From Streptomyces aurantiacus (lineage in GTDB: Bacteria; Actinomycetota; Actinomycetes; Streptomycetales; Streptomycetaceae): a stretch of DNA of 64,000 bases. Shown piece by piece: positions 55,254 through 63,929 of the stretch. The notes under the pieces are model-generated. The model saw only the letters and a program-made list of their open reading frames with translations. It did no database searches and had not been told where the DNA came from. Location of the stretch: the NCBI RefSeq assembly GCF_027107535.1, contig NZ_CP114283.1, positions 2,790,001 through 2,854,000 of the forward strand, written 5' to 3'. Both the position numbers and the translations under genes were made by a program. Numbering within the stretch: position 1 is the first letter of the stretch; each line of letters starts with the position of its first letter.

Positions 55254-55724
55254 ATGAAGCGCATGGACTGGACGCACTACCGCTTCCGCAGCCTGTGGAA
55301 CCTCGCCGCCCCGCTCACCGACGTCTACGACGCGCTGGCCGACGCCGAACGCTATCCGCGATGGTGGCCGCAGGTCCGCGAGGTCACGCCCCTGGACGAG
55401 CTCAGCGGTGTCGTCCGCATCCGCTCGGCACTGCCGTACGACCTGGTGTTCACCGCCCGGGAAATGCGCCGGGACCGGGCGGCCGGGGTCCTGGAGATCG
55501 CGATGACGGGCGACGTGGACGGCTGGGCGCGTTGGACCCTCGCCACCGACGGGCCGGGCACCCGCGCCCGCTACGACCAGGAGGTCCGGGTGACCAAGCC
55601 GCTGCTGCGGCGGCTCGCCGTGCCGGGACGGGCCGTCTTCCGTGCCAACCACGCGCTGATGATGAGGGCGGGCCGGCGAGGGCTGGCCGCATACCTTCAC
55701 GGCGGCCGCCCCGGACCATCGTGA
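55254..55724 (+). CDS. SRPBCC-fold protein (polyketide cyclase/dehydrase-like)
   Basis: The 156-residue protein has the START/Bet-v1 helix-grip pattern: FRSLWNLAAPLTDVYDALADAERYPRWWPQVREVTPLDE at the N-terminus, beta-strands in the middle and a C-terminal helix (LLRRLAVPGRAVFRANHALMMRAGRRGLAAYL). It probably binds a hydrophobic ligand, identity unknown. No Shine-Dalgarno is clear. Confidence 0.8.
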   Translation: MKRMDWTHYRFRSLWNLAAPLTDVYDALADAERYPRWWPQVREVTPLDELSGVVRIRSALPYDLVFTAREMRRDRAAGVLEIAMTGDVDGWARWTLATDGPGTRARYDQEVRVTKPLLRRLAVPGRAVFRANHALMMRAGRRGLAAYLHGGRPGPS

Positions 55725-55773
55725 AGCGGTTTGAAGGAAACGCACGGAGACCTGTATTGTTCGGTGCGTTCCC

Positions 55774-55845
55774 GGGCGATTAGCTCAGTGGGAGAGCGCT
55801 TCGTTCACACCGAAGAGGTCACTGGTTCGAACCCAGTATCGCCCA
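55774..55845 (+). tRNA. tRNA-Val (anticodon CAC)
   Basis: A 72-base cloverleaf, acceptor GGGCGAT/ATCGCCC, anticodon loop TTCACAC. It differs from the copy at 45190 at two places, the D-loop (AGTGGGA) and the T-loop (TTCGAACCC). Confidence 0.95.
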
Positions 55846-55854
55846 CCGGGAAAG

Positions 55855-55884
55855 GCCGGTCCGTCACAGACGGACCGGCTTTTT
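55855..55884 (+). terminator. Rho-independent terminator after tRNA-Val
   Basis: GCCGGTCCGT-CACAG-ACGGACCGGC is followed by TTTTT. It is the only clear stem with a U-tract in the window. Confidence 0.9.
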
Positions 55885-55921
55885 GTATGGCCGCGTCCTG
55901 CTCGCCGCGCGTCGCGCCTGC

Positions 55922-56653
55922 TCAGGCCGCTGCCGGGAGATCGGGCCGCAGGGGCCAGGCCGGATCGACCGACTCCTCCGTACCGCTGCGGGCGAACCAC
56001 GCCTGGAGGCCGCGGGCCTGCGCGGCGTGCCAGACGGCCTGCAGCGTGTGCAGTTCGGCCGGCGACAGCCGCTCCAGACGGATCGCGAAACGGCGCCCGA
56101 CCGCCCGTACGACCTCCAGGGAGGCCAACGCGTCCGCCGCCGCGTCATGGGCTCCCTGCAGCTCCACGCCGTAGTGCGCGCACAGGTCCGTCAGCGTGCG
56201 ACGGCCCTTGCGGTAGCGGTCCAGGTGCTTGTCGAGGACCCGCGGATCGAGGACGCGCAACGGCACGGTCTCGAACCAGTGGTCCAGCGAGGACGCCCGG
56301 TGCCTGCGCAACTCCCGGTCCAGGAGCGTCAGATCGAAGGGCGCGTTCATCACCACGAGCGGACGTCCCGCCGCGCTCTGCTCGGCCAGTTCCCTGACTA
56401 TCTCGTCCATCACCGGCGACGGCCAGCGGCCGCTGCGTCGCAGGTGCTCATCCGTCAGCCCGTGTATCGCCGTGGCGCCCTCGGGCACCGGAACTCCCGG
56501 ATTCACCAGCCAGCGGCGCACACGCGGGCGGCTGCCGGGAGCGTCCTGGACGACGACGGCGGCCGACACGATCCGGTCGGTTTCCACATCGACACCCGTC
56601 GTCTCGGTGTCGAACGCGGTCAGAGGGCCCTCGTACCAGCACGTCATACGCAT
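55922..56653 (-). CDS. 3'-5' exonuclease (DnaQ/RNase T-like)
   Basis: The 243-residue DEDDh exonuclease has ExoI LTAFDTETTGVDVETDRIV, ExoII VVMNAPFDLTLLDREL and ExoIII with GAHDAAADALASLEV supplying the final His-x4-Asp. It probably trims DNA in repair or proofreading, and it stands alone from the polymerase alpha subunit. GAGGAG lies four bases from ATG 56653, and a second ATG two codons in has better spacing. It is convergent with tRNA-Val and divergent from the DUF4365 gene. Confidence 0.88.
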   Translation of the reverse strand: MRMTCWYEGPLTAFDTETTGVDVETDRIVSAAVVVQDAPGSRPRVRRWLVNPGVPVPEGATAIHGLTDEHLRRSGRWPSPVMDEIVRELAEQSAAGRPLVVMNAPFDLTLLDRELRRHRASSLDHWFETVPLRVLDPRVLDKHLDRYRKGRRTLTDLCAHYGVELQGAHDAAADALASLEVVRAVGRRFAIRLERLSPAELHTLQAVWHAAQARGLQAWFARSGTEESVDPAWPLRPDLPAAA

Positions 56654-56815
56654 ACAACTCCTCGATCACCTTCGGCAGTTGACGCGCCGTCCCCTGCCCT
56701 TTTTGTGATACCCGGGCTGTTTGCGCCGTACGCCGGAAGGAGACAACAGAGGTACGGGTCTTTGCAGTTCAGCGGCCCGTCGCGGGGATTCACCTGATTC
56801 GGAAGGCTGTTGGAC

Positions 56816-57382
56816 ATGGCGCTCGCGCAGCCCGAGCAGGGCGGGCTGCTGCCCCGGCGGACGGCACCCCATCGCGGCTCACTGGCCACCACGGCATGCA
56901 TGGAGACACTGCAGGTCGGCTATCTGCACGCCGTGGCGGCCGCGGCGGGCTGCTCCCTGTCCCAGCCCTTTCCGGACAACGGCATCGACTGGCACGTCAG
57001 CCACAGCGCCCCCGGGCACACGGTCGACGACGAAGTCACCATCAAGGTGCAGCTCAAGTGCACGTACCAGATCCCGCCGAACCCTCCGGGTTCCGCCTTC
57101 TCCTTCACGCTCGACAACGCCCACCTGGAGAAGCTGGCCCGGACCCCGGTCTCGGTGCACAAAATCCTGGTCGTGATGCTCGTGCCCAGGTCACAGGACG
57201 ACTGGCTGCGCGCCGGCCACGACCGCCTCGATCTGCGGCACTGCTGCTACTGGATCAACCTCGCCGGACACCGGATCACCGGCCGGCGCAGGACCACCGT
57301 GCGGATACCGACCTCGCGGGTCTTCGACGACCGGGCGCTCTGCGAGATCATGACGCGGGTCGGTACGGGAGGCAGACCGTGA
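56816..57382 (+). CDS. DUF4365 protein with PD-(D/E)XK-like residues
   Basis: The 188-residue protein shows the DUF4365 pattern: GSLATTACMETLQVGYLHAVAAAAGCSL, then NGIDWHVSHSA, VTIKVQLKCT and later LVVMLVPRSQDDWL. Asp58, Gln79 and Lys81 are spaced like the D...QxK active site of Mrr-type PD-(D/E)XK nucleases, so it may cut or bind nucleic acid. GGAAGG precedes ATG 56816, and a TTG two codons upstream is possible. Its stop overlaps the next gene's GTG. The unit is followed by thrS. Confidence 0.75.
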   Translation: MALAQPEQGGLLPRRTAPHRGSLATTACMETLQVGYLHAVAAAAGCSLSQPFPDNGIDWHVSHSAPGHTVDDEVTIKVQLKCTYQIPPNPPGSAFSFTLDNAHLEKLARTPVSVHKILVVMLVPRSQDDWLRAGHDRLDLRHCCYWINLAGHRITGRRRTTVRIPTSRVFDDRALCEIMTRVGTGGRP

Positions 57383-58611
57383 CGCACCGCCCCATCGACG
57401 AGCCACTACGCCCCGTCAGGCCCCATCCCGCCGAGACGCCGGATCCGTGGGACCGGCCGCCCCGGCCCGACCAGGTCGACCCCGCCGTTCTCGGTGCGCT
57501 GCTGCACCGGCACGGCTGGCAGCGCCGCGGCGGGGCCCCGGGACGGTACGGCCGCTGGACCCCACCCGGGCCCGGCGGTTCCGGCACCAGCCTGCTGGTG
57601 CCGGAGAGCCGGGCCTTCCCTGACAGCGAGGACCTCCTGGGCGAGGCCCTCGTCGCGCTGTCCCGCAGCGGTTCGCCCTCCGCCCGTGACGTCCTGGTGC
57701 AACTCGCCGTGCCCAGCGACGAGATCCGCTGGTGGCGCGATGTGCCGACGGGTCCCGTCGGCGTCTCGCCGTGGACCGTGGAGGAGCAACTGCGCACGGC
57801 GGCCCGGCAGACGCTCCTCGCGGGAGCCCTCGCCGCGCGTGCGCGGGCGGGGTACTACGGCGCCCGCCATCGCAGACCCGCCGCCGCATCCCTGGACAAC
57901 GTGCTGGTCGGGGCCGCGACCGGTGGCCGTCAGCTCACCGCCTTCGTACCGGTCGCCACCGGCCGCCCGCTCGCCGTCCGGCTCCACCAGGCGCTGTACG
58001 CCGCCCGCGAGGCCGTCGACTACCAGCGGGCCACCGGCGGCATGGACGCCTTCGACGGCGCCGTCGAGGCCGGGGTGAGCCATGAGCTCACCGAGGCACT
58101 GGTGGCGCTGGTGCGGGGCACGGAGGGAGCCAGGATCGCCGTCAGGTGGGCGCCCGCCGCCGGCGTGCCCGAGGGATGCGCCGCACCCGCCGAGCCCGTC
58201 GAGTTCTCGCCCGGCGATCTGCCCGCACTACGCGAGGCCGGGGCCCGCTACCTGCGCGAGGAGCCGTCCGTGCCCGTGCGGATCACCGGAGCCGTGGTGC
58301 GGATGCGCAGGTCCGGGCCGCGCGGTGACGGGAGCGTACGGCTGCGGGTGATCGCCGGGGTCGAGGTCCCGCACGTACGGATGACCCTCGACGAGGAGGC
58401 GTACCGGATCGCTGGGCACGCCCATCTGGTCGGGCTGCCGGTGCGGGTGCACGGGCGGCTGGAGAGCCGCGGGGGATTCCGCCGGCTGACGGGGGCGTCC
58501 GGCGTGGTACCCGTGCAGGTCGACGAGGCGGAGCGGGACCGGCTGATGAAGTCGCTGCAGGCGACCGCCGATATCGCGGCCTTCTTCGAGGAGGCGTGCG
58601 GCGGGGACTGA
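57379..58611 (+). CDS. Partner protein of the DUF4365 gene, function unknown
   Basis: The 410-residue protein is coupled to the DUF4365 gene by a GTGA overlap and has GGGAGG seven bases before GTG 57379. The N-terminal part reads [31 protein letters not shown], a possible winged-helix or small beta domain, followed by a helical middle. The last roughly 130 residues ([59 protein letters not shown]) look like an OB-type beta-barrel. I recognise no known family. It ends 134 bases before thrS. Confidence 0.75.
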   Translation: MTHRPIDEPLRPVRPHPAETPDPWDRPPRPDQVDPAVLGALLHRHGWQRRGGAPGRYGRWTPPGPGGSGTSLLVPESRAFPDSEDLLGEALVALSRSGSPSARDVLVQLAVPSDEIRWWRDVPTGPVGVSPWTVEEQLRTAARQTLLAGALAARARAGYYGARHRRPAAASLDNVLVGAATGGRQLTAFVPVATGRPLAVRLHQALYAAREAVDYQRATGGMDAFDGAVEAGVSHELTEALVALVRGTEGARIAVRWAPAAGVPEGCAAPAEPVEFSPGDLPALREAGARYLREEPSVPVRITGAVVRMRRSGPRGDGSVRLRVIAGVEVPHVRMTLDEEAYRIAGHAHLVGLPVRVHGRLESRGGFRRLTGASGVVPVQVDEAERDRLMKSLQATADIAAFFEEACGGD

Positions 58612-58745
58612 AGGTGCCGCGCGCGGGTGCGCGGCGGGTGAGAGACAACTGTTTCGCGAGGGGTGCCCCGGGCTCGGTACGATCGCCCCAGTACTACGCG
58701 TGCGAGAAGACGACTGCGCGCGTCCCCTTCAGGCAGGAGAGTCCG

Positions 58746-60722
58746 GTGTCAGACGTCCGTGTGATCATCCAACGCGATTCCGAGCGGGAAGAGCGCGTGG
58801 TGACGACGGGCACTACGGCGGCCGAGCTCTTCGCCGGTGAGCGCACCATCGTCGCGGCCCGCGTCGGCGGCGAGCTCAAGGACCTCGCGTACGAGGTGCG
58901 GGACGGCGAGACCGTCGAGAGCGTGGAGATCTCCTCCGAGGACGGTCTCAACATTCTGCGGCACTCCACCGCGCACGTCATGGCGCAGGCCGTGCAGGAG
59001 CTGTTCCCCGAGGCCAAGCTGGGCATCGGCCCGCCGGTCAAGGACGGCTTCTACTACGACTTCGACGTCGAGAGGCCGTTCACTCCCGAGGACCTCAAGG
59101 CCGTCGAGAAGAAGATGCAGGAGATCCAGAAGCGCGGCCAGCGCTTCTCGCGCCGCGTCGTCACGGACGAGGCCGCGCGCGAGGAGCTCGCCGGCGAGCC
59201 CTACAAGCTGGAGCTCATCGGCATCAAGGGCTCGGCCTCCACCGACGACGGCGCGGACGTCGAGGTGGGCGGCGGCGAGCTGACCATCTACGACAACCTC
59301 GACGCGAAGACAGGCGACCTGTGCTGGAAGGACCTCTGCCGCGGTCCCCACCTGCCCACCACCCGGAACATCCCGGCGTTCAAGCTCATGCGCAACGCCG
59401 CCGCGTACTGGCGGGGCAGCGAGAAGAACCCGATGCTCCAGCGCATCTACGGCACCGCCTGGCCGACCAAGGACGAGCTGAAGGCGCACCTGGAGTTCCT
59501 CGCCGAGGCCGAGAAGCGCGACCACCGCAAGCTGGGCTCCGAGCTCGACCTGTTCTCGATCCCCGAGCAGATCGGCTCCGGCCTCGCCGTCTTCCACCCC
59601 AAGGGCGGCATCATCCGCCGGGTCATGGAGGACTACTCGCGCCGCCGCCACGAGGAGGAGGGCTACGAGTTCGTCTACACCCCGCACGCGACGAAGGGGA
59701 AGCTCTTCGAGACCTCGGGCCACCTGGACTGGTACGCCGACGGCATGTACCCGCCCATGCAGCTCGACGAGGGCGTGGACTACTACCTCAAGCCCATGAA
59801 CTGCCCGATGCACAACCTGATCTTCGACGCGCGCGGCCGCTCCTACCGTGAACTGCCGCTGCGCCTCTTCGAGTTCGGGACCGTGTACCGGTACGAGAAG
59901 TCCGGCGTGGTGCACGGCCTGACCCGCGCGCGCGGCTTCACCCAGGACGACGCGCACATCTACTGCACCCGCGAGCAGATGTCGGAGGAGCTCGACAAGA
60001 CGCTCACCTTCGTCCTCGGCCTGTTGCGCGACTACGGCCTCACCGACTTCTACCTGGAGCTGTCCACCAAGGACCCGGAGAAGTTCGTGGGCTCCGACGA
60101 GGTCTGGGAGGAGGCGACCGAGACCCTGCGCGAGGTCGCCGAGAAGCAGGGCCTCCCTCTCGTGCCCGACCCGGGAGGCGCCGCCTTCTACGGCCCGAAG
60201 ATCTCCGTCCAGACCAAGGACGCGATCGGCCGCACCTGGCAGATGTCGACCATCCAGCTCGACTTCAACCTGCCGGAGCGCTTCGAGCTGGAGTACACCT
60301 CGCCTGACGGCTCCAAGCAGCGCCCGGTCATGATCCACCGTGCGTTGTTCGGATCCATCGAGCGGTTCTTCGCGGTGCTGCTGGAGCACTACGCGGGCGC
60401 GTTCCCGGCGTGGCTGGCGCCCGTCCAGGCGGTCGGCATCCCGATCGGTGACGCGCACATCGACTACCTGCACAAGTTCGCCGCCGAGGCGAAGAAGCAG
60501 GGGCTGCGGGTCGAGGTCGACTCGTCCTCCGACCGTATGCAGAAGAAGATCCGCAACGCGCAGAAGCAGAAGGTGCCCTTCATGGTCATCGCGGGCGACG
60601 AGGACATGGCCAACGGCGCCGTCTCCTTCCGCTACCGCGACGGCTCCCAGGAGAACGGCATCCCGCTCGACGAGGCCATCGCGAAGATCGCGAAGGTCGT
60701 CGAGGAGCGGGTGCAGGTCTGA
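58746..60722 (+). CDS. thrS: Threonyl-tRNA synthetase
   Basis: The 658-residue class-II synthetase has an N-terminal TGS domain ([23 protein letters not shown]), a second additional domain that edits mischarged serine ([16 protein letters not shown] with the zinc-type HxxxH), the catalytic core ([69 protein letters not shown]) and the anticodon-binding end. The GTG at 58746 follows AGGAGAG. Longer in-frame starts would cross the upstream region. There is no T-box, as expected in most streptomycete thrS genes. Confidence 0.97.
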   Translation: MSDVRVIIQRDSEREERVVTTGTTAAELFAGERTIVAARVGGELKDLAYEVRDGETVESVEISSEDGLNILRHSTAHVMAQAVQELFPEAKLGIGPPVKDGFYYDFDVERPFTPEDLKAVEKKMQEIQKRGQRFSRRVVTDEAAREELAGEPYKLELIGIKGSASTDDGADVEVGGGELTIYDNLDAKTGDLCWKDLCRGPHLPTTRNIPAFKLMRNAAAYWRGSEKNPMLQRIYGTAWPTKDELKAHLEFLAEAEKRDHRKLGSELDLFSIPEQIGSGLAVFHPKGGIIRRVMEDYSRRRHEEEGYEFVYTPHATKGKLFETSGHLDWYADGMYPPMQLDEGVDYYLKPMNCPMHNLIFDARGRSYRELPLRLFEFGTVYRYEKSGVVHGLTRARGFTQDDAHIYCTREQMSEELDKTLTFVLGLLRDYGLTDFYLELSTKDPEKFVGSDEVWEEATETLREVAEKQGLPLVPDPGGAAFYGPKISVQTKDAIGRTWQMSTIQLDFNLPERFELEYTSPDGSKQRPVMIHRALFGSIERFFAVLLEHYAGAFPAWLAPVQAVGIPIGDAHIDYLHKFAAEAKKQGLRVEVDSSSDRMQKKIRNAQKQKVPFMVIAGDEDMANGAVSFRYRDGSQENGIPLDEAIAKIAKVVEERVQV

Positions 60723-60736
60723 CCCGTCCGCGCGCA

Positions 60737-60767
60737 GGCCCCCGGGGAGTTCAGCTCCCCGGGGGCC
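60737..60767. terminator. Terminator shared by thrS and the channel gene
   Basis: A 13-bp stem (GGCCCCCGGGGAG with its complement) and loop TTCAG lies 14 bases past thrS. It also contains the last codons and the stop of the convergent channel gene. Confidence 0.75.
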
Positions 60768-61407
60768 TCTCGTCCTCCTCACTGGAGAAGACCTGGAGCA
60801 GCCAGGACGAGAACGACCCCGTCACGGCGCCGAGCAGGGCGAGCCCGCAGGCCATCAGCCCCACCGCGATCACCCGCCCCGCCGCCGTCACGGGAGCCAC
60901 GTCGCCGTACCCCACCGTCGCGAGCGTCGCGCAGGTCCACCACACCGCGTCGCCGAAGGTACGGATCGTCGCGTCCGCCGCCGCGTGCTCCTGCTGGTAC
61001 ACGGCGAGCGCGCCCGCGAAGCCGAGCAGGGACACCGACAGGCCGGCGTACGTGATCACACGCGCGTGCAGGGCGAGCCGCGGCCGGCCCCGTCGGCGCT
61101 GGACGGACTCGTAGACCCTGACGACGCGCAGGGGACGCAGCAGGGGCAGGGCCAGGACGACCGTGTCCAGCCAGTGCGTCCGTACGAAGCGGGGGCCCTG
61201 GCCGCTCAGCCGCCAGCGCACGGCGTAGTCGACGCCGAACACCGCCCAGGCCACCAGGGTCACCGCGAGACAGACGTTCCGCCACGGCTCGGGCAGACCG
61301 TGACCGAGGACCCGGATCGCGTACGAGGTGAGGAAGAGCGCCGAGGCGGCGGCGAGCGGCGTCTCGGTGCGGTACTCCCAGCGGGCCGTGCGGCTGTCGT
61401 CGTCCAT
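60751..61407 (-). CDS. Two-transmembrane-pore potassium channel (ion-transport family)
   Basis: The 218-residue protein has four or more membrane helices and ends in a pore loop with the selectivity filter LATVGYGD between a tilted helix (TFGDAVWWTCA) and the last helix (GRVIAVGLMACGLALLGAVTG). The preceding part (LDTVVLALPLLRPLRVVRVYESV) with spaced Arg residues resembles a reduced S4. It should conduct potassium. There is no RCK domain. ATG 61407 is chosen because the further-upstream frame is Cys/Arg-rich and non-membrane. It is divergent from the HIT gene. Confidence 0.85.
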   Translation of the reverse strand: MDDDSRTARWEYRTETPLAAASALFLTSYAIRVLGHGLPEPWRNVCLAVTLVAWAVFGVDYAVRWRLSGQGPRFVRTHWLDTVVLALPLLRPLRVVRVYESVQRRRGRPRLALHARVITYAGLSVSLLGFAGALAVYQQEHAAADATIRTFGDAVWWTCATLATVGYGDVAPVTAAGRVIAVGLMACGLALLGAVTGSFSSWLLQVFSSEEDERPPGS

Positions 61408-61486
61408 CGCCTCAGCTTGGCCGGGGGCCCTTTCGCGCGGCACCCGGCGACACGCCGCGAACGGGCGAAGCAATATGCTGCACCTC

Positions 61487-62035
61487 ATGACGAGTGAGCC
61501 GGAGCAGCAGATCGGAGTCGGCACCCAGGACGCGTTCCAGCGCCTGTGGACGCCCCACCGGATGGCCTACATCCAGGGCGAGAACAAGCCGACCGGCCCC
61601 GGGGCCGAGGACGGCTGCCCCTTCTGCTCGATCCCGGCGAAATCCGACGAGGACGGGCTTGTCATCAAGCGCGGTGAGCAGGTCTACGCGGTGCTCAACC
61701 TCTACCCGTACAACGGCGGGCACCTGATGGTCGTGCCCTACCGGCACGTCGCGGACTACACCGACCTGACCGTCCCGGAGACCGCCGAGCTCGGTGAGCT
61801 GACCAAGCAGGCGATGACCGCGCTGCGGACCGCCTCCGGCGCGCACGGCTTCAACATCGGCATGAACCAGGGCTCGGTCGCCGGGGCCGGCATCGCCGCG
61901 CACCTGCACCAGCACCTCGTGCCCCGCTGGGGCGGCGACACGAACTTCATGCCGGTGGTCGGGCACACGCGGGTGCTGCCCCAACTCCTCGCGGACACGC
62001 GGAAGATGCTCGCGGAGGCCTGGCCCTCGGCCTGA
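61487..62035 (+). CDS. HIT-family hydrolase (Ap4A phosphorylase-like)
   Basis: The 182-residue protein has CPFCSIPA, a zinc-type CxxC near residue 41, the YAVLNLYPYNGGHLMVVPYRHV region and the histidine triad HLHQHLVPRW. Mycobacterial relatives cleave Ap4A. The TATGCT hexamer at 61474-61479 puts a -10 box seven bases before ATG 61487, so a leaderless transcript is likely. An in-frame ATG at 61475 would fall within that box. Confidence 0.88.
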   Translation: MTSEPEQQIGVGTQDAFQRLWTPHRMAYIQGENKPTGPGAEDGCPFCSIPAKSDEDGLVIKRGEQVYAVLNLYPYNGGHLMVVPYRHVADYTDLTVPETAELGELTKQAMTALRTASGAHGFNIGMNQGSVAGAGIAAHLHQHLVPRWGGDTNFMPVVGHTRVLPQLLADTRKMLAEAWPSA

Positions 62036-62098
62036 GCCCCGCCGACGGGCCGTCCGCCGGAGGGGCCGGGCGCCGGCGCTGCCGGGCGCGGTGCGGGC

Positions 62099-63772
62099 CT
62101 ACGCGTCGTAGAGGTCCGCCTTCCTCGGAGAGGCGTCCTGGACCGCCGTGCTGAGGAACGACGAGCGGTTGCCGAACTTCTCGGTGTTCACGCCGTTGTC
62201 GTTCAGGACGCGGATCGCGGCCGTGTGCACCACCCGCAGTACGGGGGTCGCGGCGCGCAGGGCGTCGTCGGCCATGAAGCGGTGACGCCACGGCTTGGCG
62301 GCCCAGGCGTGACGCAGACCGAAGGGCTCGGGAAGGGCCAGGCTGCCGCCGAGCCAGTCGAGGATCGGCGGATACCAGGTGAAGGGCGCGCGCACCGCGA
62401 GCCGCACCACCTCGTCCGCGTCGACCAGCGGCAGCTTCTGGGTCCGGGTCTCCCAGAACCTGACGGTCTTGGCGACCTGCTTCACCTTGGCGTCCGGCCC
62501 GCTGGTGAAGAGGGAGTGCACGGGCCCCAGCGCATGGCCGGTGACCTCGATGCGCAGCGTCTCGTGCAGCACGGTCACGGTGATCAGCATGGTGATGATC
62601 AACTGGCCGTCCCAGAGGGTCCACTGGACCCCCAGGTAGTGGCGGTCACCGCTGCCGAACTGCTGCTTGTTGCAGATCTCCTGGATGGCGTGCGACTTGA
62701 CCTGGTACGCGTCCACGTCGGTGCCGCCCGGGCGGGACACCGCCTTGGCGTTCTCACCGATCGGTGTGACGACCCAGTGCTTTATCGAAGGCGCCGGGAA
62801 ACCGCCGGTGTTCAGCGGGCCGCGCTCCAGCATGCGCAGCTGGTCGTGGATCGACCGGATGACGTCCCAGCTGCGGAACGGATGGATCTCCTTGCCGGAG
62901 TCGGCCGGGACCAGGTCCTCGGCCAGCTGCCAGCTGCCCCAGCGCGTGCCCATGCCCAGTATTCCCTTGGGGCCCGCGTAGAAGACCGAGTTCGACTGCT
63001 GCTCGGCGCCGAGCCGTGCCAGGCCCTGGCGCAGCCGCTCGGCCGCCGTCTCGCCGGGGCTGCCGGGCACCGCCTCGGGAATCTTGGCGCCGATGCCGCC
63101 ACCGGCCAGCAGACTGCTCCAGCGATCCCGCAGATCATGGGCGGTGCGCTCGCAGATCTGCTTCGCCCAGAGCCAGCCGATGACGGGTGCCACGATCGCC
63201 GCACGCGCGTACCAGGCCCAGAAACCCGAGAACGGCATCTTGAAAAGGAAGAGCACCGCAAGGGCGCCCACCCCGACCAGGACGGTGGTGGCGAGCACCC
63301 CGGCCCGCTTGTCCTCCGCCCTGGCGACCGACCGTCGGATCTGGAAGACCAGCAGCCACACGAGCAGACCGGGCAGGAAGATCAGGCCGGTCAGCACCGT
63401 CACGGCCGTGAGCCAGCTGTCCCGCTCCTTGCGGATGCGGTTCGCCGCCAGGCAGTGCTCGACGACCACCTGCGGTTCCGTGCCGAACGACTGGATGAGC
63501 GGACTGCGGCCGCCCCCCAGCATCCGCAGCTGCACGGCGCGCGAGAACGCCTCGCCCAGGTTGGGCTTGAAGATCGTCGCCCATTTGCGGCCCGGTTTGA
63601 TCGTCGACTCGTGCCACTCGCTGTTGGCATCGAGGATCTTCTCGACGGGACTGTCCCGGTACGCCGCGGAGGCCAGGGCGAACGTCGCCGCCGTCTGTCC
63701 CGCGGAACCCGAGAGCGGGACCTGTGCCCCGGGCCTGAAATCGAATCCCTCGTCCGCCACTGCCGCCCCCAT
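62099..63772 (-). CDS. Membrane protein of unknown function
   Basis: The 557-residue protein begins with a soluble segment (DEGFDFRPGAQVPLSG...). Two hydrophobic helices follow about a quarter of the way in (LTAVTVLTGLIFLPGLLVWLLVF, VLATTVLVGVGALAVLFLF) and another pair soon after. The long C-terminal part (VVTPIGENAKAVSRPGG, WDGQLIITMLITVTVLHETL, PPILDWLGG) is probably cytoplasmic and catalytic or binding in character. I recognise no family. The start is ATG 63772 or the GTG at 63760. Direct repeats upstream suggest specific regulation. Confidence 0.7.
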   Translation of the reverse strand: MGAAVADEGFDFRPGAQVPLSGSAGQTAATFALASAAYRDSPVEKILDANSEWHESTIKPGRKWATIFKPNLGEAFSRAVQLRMLGGGRSPLIQSFGTEPQVVVEHCLAANRIRKERDSWLTAVTVLTGLIFLPGLLVWLLVFQIRRSVARAEDKRAGVLATTVLVGVGALAVLFLFKMPFSGFWAWYARAAIVAPVIGWLWAKQICERTAHDLRDRWSSLLAGGGIGAKIPEAVPGSPGETAAERLRQGLARLGAEQQSNSVFYAGPKGILGMGTRWGSWQLAEDLVPADSGKEIHPFRSWDVIRSIHDQLRMLERGPLNTGGFPAPSIKHWVVTPIGENAKAVSRPGGTDVDAYQVKSHAIQEICNKQQFGSGDRHYLGVQWTLWDGQLIITMLITVTVLHETLRIEVTGHALGPVHSLFTSGPDAKVKQVAKTVRFWETRTQKLPLVDADEVVRLAVRAPFTWYPPILDWLGGSLALPEPFGLRHAWAAKPWRHRFMADDALRAATPVLRVVHTAAIRVLNDNGVNTEKFGNRSSFLSTAVQDASPRKADLYDA

Positions 63773-63822
63773 CGCCGCCGTGCTCCGCTCCTGCGGCTTT
63801 TCCCGACTTCGGTGCTCCGCAC

Positions 63823-63854
63823 ACCTGTTGATCAGGTCATCGTCTTGATCAGGT
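63823..63854 (-). promoter_or_regulatory. Repeated TGATCA element upstream of the membrane protein
   Basis: TTGATCAGGT occurs at 63828-63837 and 63845-63854, a spacing of 17 bases, and the first copy is part of an ACCTG-TTGAT-CAGGT inverted repeat. It lies about 50 bases upstream of the gene's start. Confidence 0.5.
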
Positions 63855-63883
63855 TCTCAGGGTATCGGCAGCGGCCGACATTC

Positions 63884-63913
63884 GTCGGCGGACGGCCACA
63901 GCCGTCCGCCGAC
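63884..63913 (-). terminator. 13-bp terminator hairpin
   Basis: GTCGGCGGACGGC-CACA-GCCGTCCGCCGAC follows the stop of the right-edge gene on the minus strand. Confidence 0.75.
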
Positions 63914-63929
63914 CGGGGCAGAAGATCAA

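Noticed and set aside
55774..55845. tRNA-Val as an integration site of a mobile element
   Set aside because: No direct repeat of the tRNA 3' end and no integrase in the flanking genes; the neighbours look like core genes.
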